The notes beneath the pieces are model-generated. The model saw only the letters and a list, made by a program, of their open reading frames with translations. It did not search any database and was not told the DNA's origin. 64,000 nucleotides of DNA, taken from positions 323,407-387,406 of the forward strand of contig QANZ01007536.1 of NCBI GenBank assembly GCA_003254925.1, written 5' to 3'. The DNA is from Chamaecrista fasciculata (taxonomy: Eukaryota > Streptophyta > Magnoliopsida > Fabales > Fabaceae). The translations under genes and the position numbers were made by a program. How positions within the stretch are numbered: position 1 is the first letter of the stretch; every line of letters starts with the position of its first letter. Below are positions 24,654 through 35,779 of the stretch, piece by piece.

Positions 24654-25235
24654 GGCGAAAGACTTGTTGGTGCCCCTAATGTTTGGGATCAGTTTCAGTT
24701 ATACCCCAAATGTTTTTTTTTGTGTCAGTTATGCCCCAAACGTTTCACATTGTTGTCAATTATACCCTAACTTCAATTTTTTTTGGGTCAAAGTCCTATT
24801 TTGGTCTCTCAAGTTTGTTCAAAGTTTTGTTTTGGTCCTTCAGTTCAAAGTCATTCATTCATCATCATCTTCACCACCACCACCACCACCACCGTTAGCA
24901 GTAGCAGCAATACCACCACCGTCAACAGCAGCAGCACCACTTCCGCCACTGAGCTTTTCCGGTGAGCTCGTCTTCTTCGGCGAACTTTTTGGCGAGGTAC
25001 ACAGCGATCCCGACGACTACGAAAACTCCTAATCCAAGGCTTTTTGACCTCATGAGTTTAATGTTGGTCTGCATTTTGCAAACAAATGACTGGAAATATG
25101 ATTTTCGACAATTGTGTAATTTTTTGACAGCTTACCAATTATTTTTTTTACAAAATGGATGTCATCATTGGACTCAGAAGGTCAAAAAAAACCTTAGAAT
25201 TGCGGTGTAATTAACATACAAAACGGAACTTTGAG
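24654..25235 (+). mobile_element. Right-truncated relative of the TIR element at 39.4 kb
   Basis: The left part matches 39389 onward: GGCGAAAGACTTGTTGGTGC against GGTAAAAGATCTGTTGATGC, then 'cattcatcatcatctt', a CAC repeat, and a codon-like stretch with 'tcgtcttcttcggcgaactt'. The complementary right end is missing. The poly-His and poly-Pro ORFs are just the CAC repeat. Confidence 0.7.
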
Positions 25236-26473
25236 GGACCAAACCTGGTGGTGGCGGCTTGTTAACATGCAATTAAATCCTTCAATTCAAATTAAACGTT
25301 TAAAAATTTGTAATCAATTTGATTTCTAGCTAGTGTCATATCAATGAGCATGTAATCAAGCAAACAAATTAAATTTGATTGTAATGGTATTTGTGTTGTG
25401 GTTGTAATTAACAATTGTGAGGGGAAAATCAAGTAAGCAACAAGCAATTCAAATTATGGCAAACATAAATTAATCAAGAACAACTAATTAACATCTTCAT
25501 GGGCCCTCATGCATGATGACTTGACACTTGGAATTAAAGTGTATATCATTTAATATCATACTTACATACTATCAGGAAAACATTGTAATCCTCCCTTTTT
25601 CATTAGCTATATATATATATATATATATATACTATCTTTCTATTCTATTAAAAGAGAGAAGCATTTATGTTGAGCATTGTGCATATAACCAATTTAACTA
25701 TATATGTAGTCTTGAAGTTATTAGGACATATATATTTAAGAGGTTAGGTGGTGTGGGCGCTCCTTTCTGTAAAAACAGTTTTTTTTTTTAAATAAAAATA
25801 TTATTTAATTTGCAACTTTTTAGGTCCATAGCTCGAGAGAGACATGATACATTTTTATGTGCCATCCAAAACCTACAAGAGAGGGAATGTTGATTAGCAA
25901 ACAAAACTTGTGGGGAAAAAAAATTACTAAAGACAAAGAATAACATGTAAAAGTTATAACACTTTTATGTTTGTGGTTACTTTTTGTCCATATAAAGTAA
26001 GGGAACGATAAAGCCACTCATATATATATATATATATACTGATATACAACATGCATGACTGAAAAAACAAGAGATTTTTGTATAATGCAATGATTCATTG
26101 TAAGTGTTGAGTGAGGTTGAATATATATATATATATATGTTAATGGGATCTTACTATGATATACGTACTCATATATGTAGGACAACATTAATTATATGAC
26201 ATATCTCTGCCCATTTAACATAGATATCTACGTATATATAAATTATATATAATCATTAAAGATGTCACTTTTATTGTCCGCAAGTGAGTTCTGCATGTTT
26301 TATAGTACAATTCATAGTATAATATAACACAAAATTACAGCAAAATGCTAATATTGTCATTGATATTGGTAAAAATATATATATCAAGTATCAGCCCACT
26401 GGTTAGTTTGCACAAAAATTAAAGTTCCAATTTATTCACTTTTGGTATTACTAGTTAAGGGCTCTTTCGTAAG
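25236..26473 (+). repeat. Start of colinear duplication, block A
   Basis: Intergenic DNA homologous in order and orientation to about 40400-41120. Examples are the stretch 25840-26090 ('ttagcaaacaaaac', 'tactaaagacaaagaa') against 40840-41110, and the cttggaatt motif at 25528 against 40671. TA arrays at 25611-25630, 26019-26037 and 26121-26138. No gene seen. Confidence 0.6.
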
Positions 26474-26977
26474 TATAACTGTCAAAACGAGTCAACTCGG
26501 CTTACTTGAGTTGGCTCATCATGAGCCACGGCTCACGTGAGCTAAAAGTCTTGGGCGAGTCAGGTTTTGCTAACCCGACTCGCCAACTTGGTGAGTTGGG
26601 TTAGTCCACTTAACCTATCAGTCATTAATTTTTCTTTTTTATTTTTTCCCATTTTTTAAATAAAAAATATTTTTTATTGACTTTCTTATTAATAAAATTC
26701 ATGAAAATTAAGACAAATTATACCAATACTATAACTATTCAATACTAATCACTAGTCACTACATCTAAAAATATATTAATATATATAATTTTAAATAAGG
26801 TGGGTTGACTCACCAACTCGCAAACTCACTTGAGTTAGCTCACCACGAGCTGTGAGTTAAGTGAGCCAACTCACTCGAGTTATAATTTTTGACAAGCCGA
26901 ATTTTCTCAACTCGGATCGCCAATTTAGCGAGTTAAACAAGTTAACCCACCAGGTTTACCTAGTTTTAACGACTCCA
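26474..26977. mobile_element. hAT-like MITE (504 bp)
   Basis: Ends are TATAACTGTCAAAACGAG and the inverse of TGGAGTCGTTAAAACTAG. The flanking 8 bp are TTCGTAAG (26466-26473) and TTCATAAG (26978-26985), one mismatch. Subterminal regions are rich in 'gagttggctcac'-type repeats on both strands, a common hAT feature. Confidence 0.75.
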
Positions 26978-27550
26978 TTCATAAGACATTTTTTCTTTTA
27001 GCCTCGCTTCACAAGACAATGAGTTTCAAATATTAATGAGAAATTTTATTATTTTGTATTAATCTTTAGATAATCGAAATATACGACTCGGTCTTTAAAA
27101 ATATTACAATCTTCAACAATTTAATCATTGAGTCAAATTAATAGACAAAAATATTACAAATGTAATACAAAAGTAAAAATAAAAAAATATATATAAAGTT
27201 AATCTAAATTTAAAACCTAAATAATCACAAAGATCAAATTATTAACAATATATTATAAACAAAATCATATATTTTAATTATTTTAAGACTAATTTATTAA
27301 TTCAATATAAATTTATAAATCAAATAATAAGTTTTATCAATATCACTAATAAAATAATAAAATTTTGAATAATTATAGTAATATACATCATTCAAAGTTT
27401 ATGACAATCTAATTACCAAAAAAAAAAAGTTTATGACAGTCTCAAACCCAAATTCCTAACAGATGTACTTATTATGATGTAGATGTCTGGTGTTTAGTCT
27501 CTAGTTAGGTTAAGCTTATTAATTACAAAGTCATAAATATTGACTTATAT
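26978..27550. other. Very AT-rich intergenic sequence
   Basis: Runs of TTTAA/ATAAA; no structure beyond simple sequence. Confidence 0.5.
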
Positions 27551-27644
27551 TTACAGAAAATACAAAATCGTTAATTAGCTATGAGAGTATATATTAGTAT
27601 TACTCGAGATTTTCTAATATATAGCACTTTCAACAGAAATTAAC
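27551..27644 (+). repeat. Left direct repeat beside the foldback
   Basis: 94 bp starting 'ttacagaaaatac' and ending 'cagaaattaac'. It is repeated almost exactly at 28964-29062, on the other side of the foldback element. Twelve bases of unrelated sequence separate this copy from the element. Confidence 0.9.
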
Positions 27645-28174
27645 AGATGTACTTTTGGCCAAAGTCCTATTTTGGTCCCCCAGTTATGCTCCTTGTTCCA
27701 AATAGGTCCCCCAGTTATTTTTTGTTCCATATTGGTCCCCCACTTTTGCAAAACTTGAAAAAGTTGGTCCCTCTAACGTTTTCCATCCATTTTTCCGTTA
27801 AAAAAGGGAAAAAAATAAACTTTCATCCACAAAAGTTTTATTTTCTTATATTAAGGTCCTTTTCTTTTTATAATAGGATCAAAGCATAAGAATATGAAGT
27901 AAATTAAGATTTTAAGTAAATTTACCCAAAAACACAAAATAAATCTCTCTCTCTGATTTCCTCTCTCTCTCTCTGAAGAAGAAGAAGAAGAAACCACATA
28001 ACATAATCACCATTCTCAAATTGCAGAAGAAGAAGAAGAACCACATCATCATTCAACACCAATCTCAAATTCCTTCAACCTCTAACCATGGTTTTAACCT
28101 AATCCTTCGCTTTCTCTTTAAATTCTAAGATTATTCTCTGTTTCTTTCTCTTCCTATTTCATAGAGAATAAATA

Positions 28175-28333
28175 ATGGGAAAGGGTCCCTTCTCTCTTGT
28201 CCGCTCCGCCACACGCCGCTGTCATCATTGGAAGGTGGCAGAGATTCCGACGCCGACGCCGCCGACGGAACCGGCCGGCTCTCCGGCGATTACCAAGGCC
28301 AAGAAGAAGGCCGGTGGAACGAGGCTGTGGATG
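28175..28333 (+). pseudogene. Captured 5' fragment of an MRS2/MGT magnesium-transporter gene (left arm)
   Basis: The 53-codon frame begins MGKGPFSLVRSATRR, passes a Pro/Thr-rich linker, and reaches KAKKKAGGTRLWM. This is the N-terminal arrangement of plant CorA-type Mg2+ transporters of the MRS2-4 kind: MGKGP start, variable linker, then KKK.GG.RLWM followed in real genes by RFDR. Here it ends at the spacer, where the opposite arm begins, so no transport domain or GMN motif is present. The DNA upstream in the arm looks like the donor gene's 5' UTR. GC content is clearly higher than the surroundings. The match is from memory of the family, not a search. Confidence 0.75.
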
Positions 28334-28334
28334 A

Positions 28335-28451
28335 CGGAGAGCCGGCCGGTTCCGTCGGCGGCGTCGACGTCGGAATCTCTGCCACCATCCGATGATGATG
28401 ATGACGGCGGAGTGTGGCGGAGCGGACAAGAGAGAAGGGACCATTTCCCAT
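28335..28451 (-). pseudogene. Second, inverted copy of the MRS2-type fragment (right arm)
   Basis: Read on the minus strand from the ATG at 28451: MGNGPFSLVRSATLRR, a His run, then TPPTEPAGSP up to the spacer. It differs from the left-arm copy at several codons, including the His run and small indels, so the arms have diverged since they formed. Confidence 0.7.
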
Positions 28452-28963
28452 TATTTATTCTCTATGAAATAGGAAGAGAAAGAAACAGAGAATAATCTTG
28501 AAATTCAAAGAGAAAGCGAAGGATTAGGTTAAAACCATGGTTAGAGGTTGAAGGAATTTGAGATTGGTGTTGAATGATGATGTGGTTCTTCTTCTTCTTC
28601 TTCTGCAATTTGAGAATGGTGATTATGTTACGTGGTTTCTTCTTCTTCAGAGAGAGAGAGGAATCAGAGAGAGAGATTTATTTTGTGTTTTTTGGTAAAT
28701 TCACTTAAAATCTTAATTTACTTCATTTTCTTATGTTTTGATCCTATTATAAAAAGAAAAAGACCTTAATATAAGAAAATAAAACTTTTGGAGATGAAAG
28801 TTTATTTTTTCTCTTTTTTTAACGGAAAAATGGATGGAAAACGTTAGAGAGACCAACTTTTTCAAGTTTTGCATAACTGGGGGATCAATATGGAACAAAA
28901 AATAACTGAGGGACCTATTTGAAACAAGGGGCATAACTGGAGGACCAAAATAGGACTTTGACC

Positions 28964-29062
28964 TTACAGAAAATACAAAATCGTTAACTTAATTAGCTAT
29001 GAGAGTATATATTAGTATTACTCGAGATTTTCTAATATATAGCACTTTCAACAGAAATTAAC
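28964..29062 (+). repeat. Right direct repeat beside the foldback
   Basis: 99 bp copy of 27551-27644 with a 5-base insertion ('cttaa' type) after 'atcgtta'. It abuts the element directly. Confidence 0.9.
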
Positions 29063-29149
29063 CTCTTCAACTAATTTATCTTAACTTTATACTTCACCAT
29101 ATACTTAGGTAATTAAATTGTTGACCTATAAATGAGATGTTAACTAATA

Positions 29150-29353
29150 CTCCCTCCGGTTCTATATATCTGGTGTTTAAGGTTTCTACACACAGATTAA
29201 GGGGTAGAATGTTTATACATTTATGACTCTACTATATTTAATAGGGGTAGAATGGTAAAAAAATAATTAATACTCTCTTGAATTTATAAAACATCAGATA
29301 TTTTGGAACAAAAATGATTTTCTAAAACACCAGATATTCAGAACCGGAGGGAG
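29150..29353. mobile_element. Stowaway-like MITE (204 bp)
   Basis: Termini CTCCCTCCGGTTCTATATAT and the inverse of CTCCCTCCGGTTCTGAATAT, each beside a TA dinucleotide (29148-29149, 29354-29355). This is the Tc1/mariner Stowaway arrangement. A half copy of the same end is at 41219. Confidence 0.88.
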
Positions 29354-29512
29354 TATATATTTATATTGAAGTAAAAATTTTGTTTATAAGAAGTGGTCAA
29401 CGATCCACGAGTCTATCAACAATATTTATTTTTAAGTAATAAAAATAATTGATGAAACTTGTTTGTAAAATTATTTAAAACAAATAAATGCTTTTTTTTT
29501 TATTTATAGTTA

Positions 29513-29880
29513 TAATCTACGAAGCATAGACACTTTATTTGGAAGACGTGTCACCGTGTCAGACATGCATTCGTGTCCGACACTCATACGACACTCATAC
29601 AACACATATTCATAAGTTTCAGAATATAAAATTAATTTTGTGTCGCTTTAACATGACAAACAATATAAAATAATGACATATATGTTATATATTATGAATA
29701 GATATTGTAATTTTTAAAATTTTTATATCAAAATTAATAAATTTTTAATTATTTATTATATATAAATATATGTCTTGTCGTGTAATATAATTTTAAAAAT
29801 TTAACGTGTCAATATATTCGTGTTCGTATGTTCGTATTATGTCCCATGTCGTATCCGTATCCACATAATTCATACGTTAT
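29513..29880 (+). repeat. Dispersed repeat with CGTGTC/GACAC motifs, copy 1
   Basis: Homologous in inverted orientation to 53790-54065 and in part to 5931-6125. Shared blocks include 'cacatattcataagtttc', 'aatataaaatta' and 'ttaattatttat'. It has GACAC-rich ends and an AT-rich middle. Superfamily not assigned. Confidence 0.7.
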
Positions 29881-30485
29881 AATCAATTGGATATACACCT
29901 CTCTTGGATTCCATGGCATGCGCAAAACCCTAGAAGCTAAATTGGTAAAGAAAAAGTGTACCTAACGACAATATATATGTTTTAATTATTTTTTTACTTT
30001 ATATTTTATTCGATTTGATGGAACAGATTGACCAACGGTGGTAAAGTCTTCCGGAACAAAGCTTTTCTTATTTTCCTTGTCAAACGAGGGAGGGAGAAAA
30101 AATCTACAATTAAAGTTGATATTTGTGGTTTTCCATAATTACACAGTGCAATTTTTATTTTGGATGTTAAAAACCTTAATTAAATTGCACTAATAAAACA
30201 TTTTAACATTATATTGAAAATATCAGACTTCGTATATTTGCCTTTTCTTTTTAACACTTTTTTTCTTCTTTATTGTTTATCAGATCTTGTCAGTTTTATC
30301 CAATTAAGCTCGTTATTAAAAAAATTAAATCTACTATTTTTTTCAATACATCGTAAGAGATTTCTACCGTAAATAATTAAGTTGATGATTTATATTTTGT
30401 TCTCAAAAAAATGTGCACTATTTTTATTTTTTAAAAAATTGTCCATATCTTGCTTCCCTTTGACCCTTTTTGAGATACTATATTT
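29881..30485 (+). repeat. Duplication block A, continued
   Basis: About 29905-30120 aligns with 42365-42600 ('ctcttggattccatggcatg', 'gcaaaaccctagaagctaaa', 'gaacagattgaccaa'). Non-coding. Confidence 0.7.
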
Positions 30486-30776
30486 GGGTAATGTTAACAA
30501 GTGTTCTTAGGGCACTTGTTAAGGTGTATTAATTGCACTCTAAAAATAAAATTTCTATTTTGAAAATGCAAACTTACCTCAGAATTTTAAAGAAGCAATA
30601 ATATACCTTAGAATTTAACTCAGAATTTATCACAGAATTTCCATGTGCAGGGACAAAGAGTTACTGCTTATTTAAAATTCTGAGATATAATTGTATTTTC
30701 AAAATAGAACTTCCGTTTTTAGAGTGCAATTAATGCACCTTAACAAGTTCCCTAAGGGCAATTGTTAGCATTACCC
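30486..30776. mobile_element. Foldback MITE (291 bp)
   Basis: Ends GGGTAATGTTAACAAGTGTT and the inverse of GGGTAATGCTAACAATTGCC. Inverted similarity runs about 110 bp inward on each side ('attaattgcactctaaaaa'). A 5-base TATTT is on both flanks, and a 9 bp window matches at 6 of 9, so the superfamily is uncertain. Confidence 0.75.
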
Positions 30777-31079
30777 TATTTATTTTTTATTTATTGAATT
30801 TGTATCAAATTAGTTAAGTAATTTTTGAATGATAATAAATATGGATAAAGTGATCATCATTGATTTACTCTTTCATAGATATATTCTTGATAGATTTTGG
30901 AAGATTTTCATTTATAATTGTTTATAGAATTGCTTCAAGTATAGTAAGTTAGGTCACAATATGAGATTGTGTGCAATGACTATGGAATTAGAATTGAGAA
31001 TCTAATTTATGGAGTCTAGTTGGGTATAGAGTCATTTTATATGATGTGTCCACAATTTGCTATTCTCAAAATAGGAGAA

Positions 31080-31560
31080 GATACTAGAAATGGCACCGAT
31101 GGTGGTTGACCTTCAACAGCTACAAGGGTGCCATGATTTTTTTAGACTTGTAAAGGTTTGGGGGTTTCTCTAATTTCTATATGTTTCAAAAGGTTGTGTG
31201 AGATGGAAAAACCCATATTAGGTTTCTTTTTGGTGATTAAGCTTTGTTTAGTTGTGTTGACTTCTCGGACTACTAACAATGATGTTGTTTGGATAGCTAA
31301 GAAGGCCATTTTTGAAGATGTGCCCCTTTGGTTGGGTGGTCACACCCTCGTCTTCATTAGCTGTGATCTTGTTTGGAGGTTCTAGCTGCTAGTTGTGTGT
31401 TTCTGGATTACGTTATGGTGTGGTCTGATGTGCTGTGTTGGTTCTTCTTTTGTTGGGTTTTTTCAATTTTATGTTGCATTTGTTGTTTTCTACAATTGTG
31501 CTGCTTGAGAAAGTGATATAAATCTTTTGGGATATAAAAAACTAAAGTAAATATAAATAC
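31080..31560 (+). mobile_element. LINE 3' remnant with RNase H-like end
   Basis: The plus-strand frame at 31158-31385 includes TSRTTNNDVVWIAKKAIFED followed by PLWLGGHTLVF. This resembles the SR.aN..aDWIAK.A......W..HPP.F. C-terminal pattern of plant LINE RNase H domains. A G/T-rich tail follows to about 31535. No upstream reverse transcriptase is present. Confidence 0.45.
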
Positions 31561-31657
31561 ATACATTTAAGATTAAAATAACTTTATGAAATTATTATTA
31601 AATATGGACTTAAATCAAGGATAGAAAAAGAAAACTAACGTTTTATAAAATAATATT

Positions 31658-32235
31658 GGCAAAACACCCTTTTATGCCCCTAACGTTTGCGGTGATTTTC
31701 AGTTATGCCCCTAACGTTTCATTTGTATCAGTTGTGCCCCCAATGTAAAACGTTAGTTTCAATTATGCCCCCACCCTCGTTAGTGTACCGTTTTTCGGAA
31801 CTTTTGAGCTTCGATCTGTGTTCATTTCAATTTGTTTTGATAAATGAGTGTATGGGTACTCATTTTCCACTCTTAAGGATCATTTTACACATGGAGATTT
31901 TGAGAAAAATGCTTCATTTTGCTGCATTTCGTTTTGGTCCTTTTTGGGATTCATCGGGTCCGATTTTCTTCGGATTTGGGGCTATTTTGAGCTTAATCTT
32001 TGAAATTGATCCAAGGAATCAAGTTTATGATGTCTAAAAATTAAAAGCCATATGAAATCTGATCAAAACCGAGCTCAAATCGTGCGAAAATGGTGTTTTT
32101 TTTGTGGATGATTGAAATTGGGGGCATAATTGAAACTAACGTTTCACATTTGGGGGCACAACTGACACAAATGAAACGTTATGGGCATAACTGAAAATCA
32201 CCGCAAACGTTAGGGGCACAAAATGGTGTTTTGCC
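31658..32235. mobile_element. Mutator-like TIR element (578 bp)
   Basis: Ends GGCAAAACACC and its inverse GGTGTTTTGCC. Inverted arms of ~120 bp carry 'gcccctaacgtttgcggtga' and 'ggcataactgaaaatcaccg'. A perfect 10 bp duplication AAATAATATT flanks it (31648-31657, 32236-32245). The middle third is unlike the arms and includes a codon-like frame (31705-32037) of unknown origin. Confidence 0.88.
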
Positions 32236-32245
32236 AAATAATATT

Positions 32246-33308
32246 TTAGTAGTTCTTTGTCCAATCCAAGTCACTACTAGCTTCAATCCCCAATGAATTT
32301 AAATTGCAAGTTTCTCCCTCGAAATGTTTGGTGACACTCATACTATTGTTTTGTTTATTTTGTCAGTATATGGATCCCCCATTAATTTTTTCAATTAATT
32401 ACAGTAGTTTTGTTTGATTCAACTTAAAACGATTCAAAAAATCATAGTCACGCGGATATTTAATTTCCGATCGGGTGTTTAATCACAAAATAAATATCGA
32501 GGAATAACACTTAATTAAAAGACAATAAATATATAAGAAAACAAAGAAAGGAAGACAACAAGATTAATGATATGGTAAAACTTATATTAAGTTCCTCATA
32601 TGTTTGCTATCAGGTTCTTCAATAAACATTTGATATGTGGCAAAATTTTTTTATATGCCTAATCATAATAGGGAAAAAATTATTAAACATCACTCTTTGC
32701 ATGACCAATCATTAAAGAGAGAAAATGTAATTAAAATTTGTGATTAAAAGAACTTAATAACAAAAATATAAAGAACTTAATATAAGTTTTTTCCTAATTG
32801 AAACTACTCCTAAAAGCAAATTTTATTTGTCTGTTTGATTTTCAAAGCTTCGACACTTCGACTTGATTAATTTATATTTGAATTGTATTATATTTCTAAC
32901 TATAGTAGAAAAGTCTTTTAATATGGATAACAATATTCACAATGACTTACCACTTAGACAAATTTTTTAATACTATTAGAAGTAATTTAATCAAACGAAA
33001 ATATCCGATAATCATCAATAATGTGTACAATAATATTTTAATATATAGGTCAATATTTGAACTTCGGTCCGAACCTAAATTTTACAAATTGGTGATGGGT
33101 AATAAAGGTACCATACTCATATCCTACTCACAATAATTATATTTATTTTTAAATAATGATGCAATTAAGTTCCAACCCAACTAAAATGGTTGAATAATGA
33201 TTCAATTAATTATGTAACAATATACACACACATGATACAAAGTATAATTAACAACATATCAATTATCAAACCCCAAGAGGGTGGTTTATATTTATATTTA
33301 TATATATT
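32246..33308. other. Intergenic; repeat fragment
   Basis: 32570-32790 resembles 4190-4440. About 32330-32410 may align with 43010-43075 of duplication block B. No gene supported. Confidence 0.45.
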
Positions 33309-33550
33309 ATATGTCTCTGTGTGTGATGAAATGATTAGAAGCAGAAAGAAGGAAAGAAATTAAAGCAAAGTAGCGNGGTCTCTCTTTCTTTACTAAGTTA
33401 ACAATTTAGTCCCTTATTTATTTTACATACACGGGCACGCAAAGCCCCTAGTATATTATATGTCTCTGTTGTGATGAAATGNATATGTCTCTGTGTGTGA
33501 TGAAATGATTAGAAGCAGAAAGAAGGAAAGAAATTAAAGCAAAGTAGCGA
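33309..33550 (+). other. Suspected misassembly: repeated 67 bp around two Ns
   Basis: The sequence from 'atatgtctctgtgtgtgatg' to 'gcaaagtagcg' (33309-33375) reappears at 33484-33550. Each copy adjoins a single N (33376, 33482). A third, shorter version of its start lies at 33454-33481. This looks like unmerged contig ends rather than biology. Confidence 0.7.
33377..33439 (+). mobile_element. Helitron-like 3' end, second copy
   Basis: Shares a block of about 50 bases with the minus strand of 23812-23890 ('ggtctctctttctttactaa' onward). It ends GGGCACGCAAAGCCCCTAG|T with a small GGGC/GCCC hairpin before CTAG, as Helitron 3' ends have. It is flanked by the suspected misassembly. Confidence 0.45.
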
Positions 33551-34178
33551 TTATGAAAAAAGTAATTAAACTTATATAGCAAAAAGATTGGTGCGTAATA
33601 ATGGAAGTGTAGATACAAGACACAAGAGTCCAATGGGAATGGAGACATGAAAATGGCAAAAGGAAGAGAGAGTTTTGTATGAAATGAAGGAAAAGAAAAT
33701 GAGTTTGGTTGGACGGAGAATCCATGGGGGCCTCACTTAACTTATTAGTGCATTTCTGTGTTGTCAATCTACATTCCAAGCTATAATAATAATCATGTGC
33801 TTTAGACCACAATCCTTACTTTTTTCAAAACCACCAACTTCATTATATTTGACATTTCAAAATCATCACTGCACGATCATGTTCTTTATCTTGCTATGTT
33901 ATCATGTATCTAGCTACCTTTTTCTTTCTTTTCTCTTTTCCCCCTTTATATATATATATATGTACGTGCCTTTATCTGATTTTGGTTTTAAACTTTGAAT
34001 ATAAAAAAAAAAAATCAATCAAATATTTGTTAAAGTATTTCCACATCTTCTTGAGGAGTAGTCTTACTTTTGATTCATTTATTGTAAACTATCTCATTCT
34101 CATCACTCATGTAATTAATTAACTATATATTTTATATATAGTATTTCACGTTTAAATATAAAAATACAAAAGAGTTTT
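33551..34178 (+). repeat. Duplication block A, distal end
   Basis: 33655-33960 aligns with 44040-44350: 'ggggcctcac', 'gtgcatttctgtgttgt', 'aatcatgtgctttagacca', 'atcttgctat'. Non-coding, with a TA array at 33946-33961. Confidence 0.7.
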
Positions 34179-34655
34179 GGTATAAGGTACATTTTGGTCC
34201 TAAATGTATGCCCTTATGTTCATTTTGGTCCATTATGTTTCAAAATGTTCAAATTGGTCCTAAATGTTGGTAAAATGATTCATTTTGGTCCTAAATATTG
34301 GTAAAATGTTTCACTTTGGTCCCAAATATTGAATTTGGTCACATTTCTCTCATCTCTCATTTCAAGTTCAAAGGACTTGTTAAGAAGAACTCGTAGCTCT
34401 GAATTCGTCGCATTCGAATTTGAAACGAGAGAGATATAAACAACTTTGCTTGTTTGACCACAAAATGAGAGGCCTTCTTTTAGGATCGATTTGACCTCGT
34501 TTGCTGATGGTTCTAATTGGATAGAAAAAGTACTATTTGAGAACAATACGTAACTTTAAATTCGTCACATTTGAATTTGAAACAAGCCATATTCAATAGT
34601 TGGGACCAAAATGAAACATTTTGCAAACATTTAGGACCAAAATGACCCTTTAACC
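34179..34655 (-). mobile_element. Mutator-like MITE, family 1, copy c (477 bp)
   Basis: Inverted orientation relative to copies a and b. Flanks AAGAGTTTT (34170-34178) and CAGAGTTTT (34656-34664) match at 8 of 9. The interior carries the same 'cgtagctctgaattcgtcgc' block as the others. Confidence 0.82.
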
Positions 34656-34693
34656 CAGAGTTTTCAATGCAGTGGGATCACAAAGACATATAA

Positions 34694-34982
34694 GGCTCCG
34701 TTTGCTACACATGAAATGAGTTTTACATTGTAAAACTACACGAATTTCGAGACTTTCATGTGTTTGGTATGGTAATTTAAGCTATGTAGAGTGGATTACA
34801 ATGTAAAGGGTTTTACATTACATAGGTCATTTTTCTTTACTTCACATTTCTGATGTAATCCAAGTCTACCTAGGGAATTATGGTAGAATTCCTAATTTGC
34901 CCCTCTCACTCTCATCCCATTTTCTCCCCCTAAGGTGGCCGGCGACAGCGGCGGCGGTTGACGGCGGCNACCAAACGGAGCC
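34694..34982. mobile_element. PIF/Harbinger-like MITE (289 bp)
   Basis: Ends GGCTCCGTTTG and its inverse CAAACGGAGCC, each beside TAA (34691-34693, 34983-34985), the 3 bp duplication of PIF/Harbinger. It has a GCGGCGG tract near the right end and a single N at 34970. Related copy at 2949. Confidence 0.85.
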
Positions 34983-34985
34983 TAA

Positions 34986-35734
34986 GGATGCTTAAAGGGC
35001 GTGATTTTGTTTACGTAATAGGTAGTGTAGTGTTTGTATTGATTTGAAGTTTGAAGGTGAAGCTTTGGAGGGTCACCACTAACTAATGGCGTTTATGAAT
35101 GAGCATGATTGATTGTTGGGCCTTTTCATTTGGATTGTGCACATTTCATGGATCCCATCGTCAACCTTTCATCACCAATAGGATGGTTGACCACCCAATT
35201 ACACATTGTCAAATGTCAACTCAATCACTTACACAGTGGCTCAGAAAATTCAAAGTTATCTTCTCTTGGGATTTTAGAAATAATCCCTTAAGAAATCATA
35301 AGAATAGTATAGTAAAGTTAAAATTCATAACATAAATAGATTAAACAAAGTCAGCCTGTGGGGCCTCTTGATTGACACTTTACTCATCTTGATTTCATTT
35401 AGTTCCATGCCTTATTTGTTGGATGTGTTTGCAGTTTTCTAGTTTTTGGGATTAAGCTTTTGCTACCTTCTGCTCTTCTTGTTGGCCCTTCATGCCACTT
35501 CTACCCAGAAAATCAATAGAAAAATTACTGCGTGACTGAATTCATCACTAACAAGTAACAAAAACTACAACAATTTGCTTTCATAATCCACAACTTTATA
35601 CAGCTTATGCTCCATTTTCTTATGTTCAGTAGAAGTTATTCAACAAAAGAAAAAACTTATAGTTAACTTACAGCTCCGACACAATCAAGACAATGACATA
35701 GCCAATCTCAGCTGAGCTGGTGCATATGAGCCCA
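34986..35734. other. Intergenic, nothing recognised
   Basis: Possible weak match of 35115-35155 to 44725-44760. No gene supported. Confidence 0.4.
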
Positions 35735-35779
35735 TATGGAGACTTGCTATGGCTTAAGCAAGGTCTGGGAACAATTGGT

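Larger units (their letters stand above)
27657..28963. mobile_element. Giant foldback element (1,307 bp, two 629 bp arms)
   Basis: The left arm (27657-28285) and right arm (28335-28963) are inverted copies of equal length around a 49 bp spacer. The tips read GGCCAAAGTCCTATTTTGGT and the inverse of GGTCAAAGTCCTATTTTGGT. The same tip motif occurs inside the elements at 24.7 and 39.4 kb. Each arm carries a leader-like stretch (CT repeats, GAAGAAGAA) and then the start of an MRS2-type gene. No transposase is present and no short target duplication is visible. A transcript through it would fold into a long hairpin. Confidence 0.9.

Noticed and set aside
24652..25032. 126-codon Pro/Ser-rich ORF
   Set aside because: It starts just outside a truncated copy of the 39.4 kb element and follows its simple repeat.
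28154..28495. Overlapping ORFs on both strands as genes
   Set aside because: They are produced by the foldback. Only the first ~53 codons of the plus frame resemble a real gene, and the frame then runs into the opposite arm.
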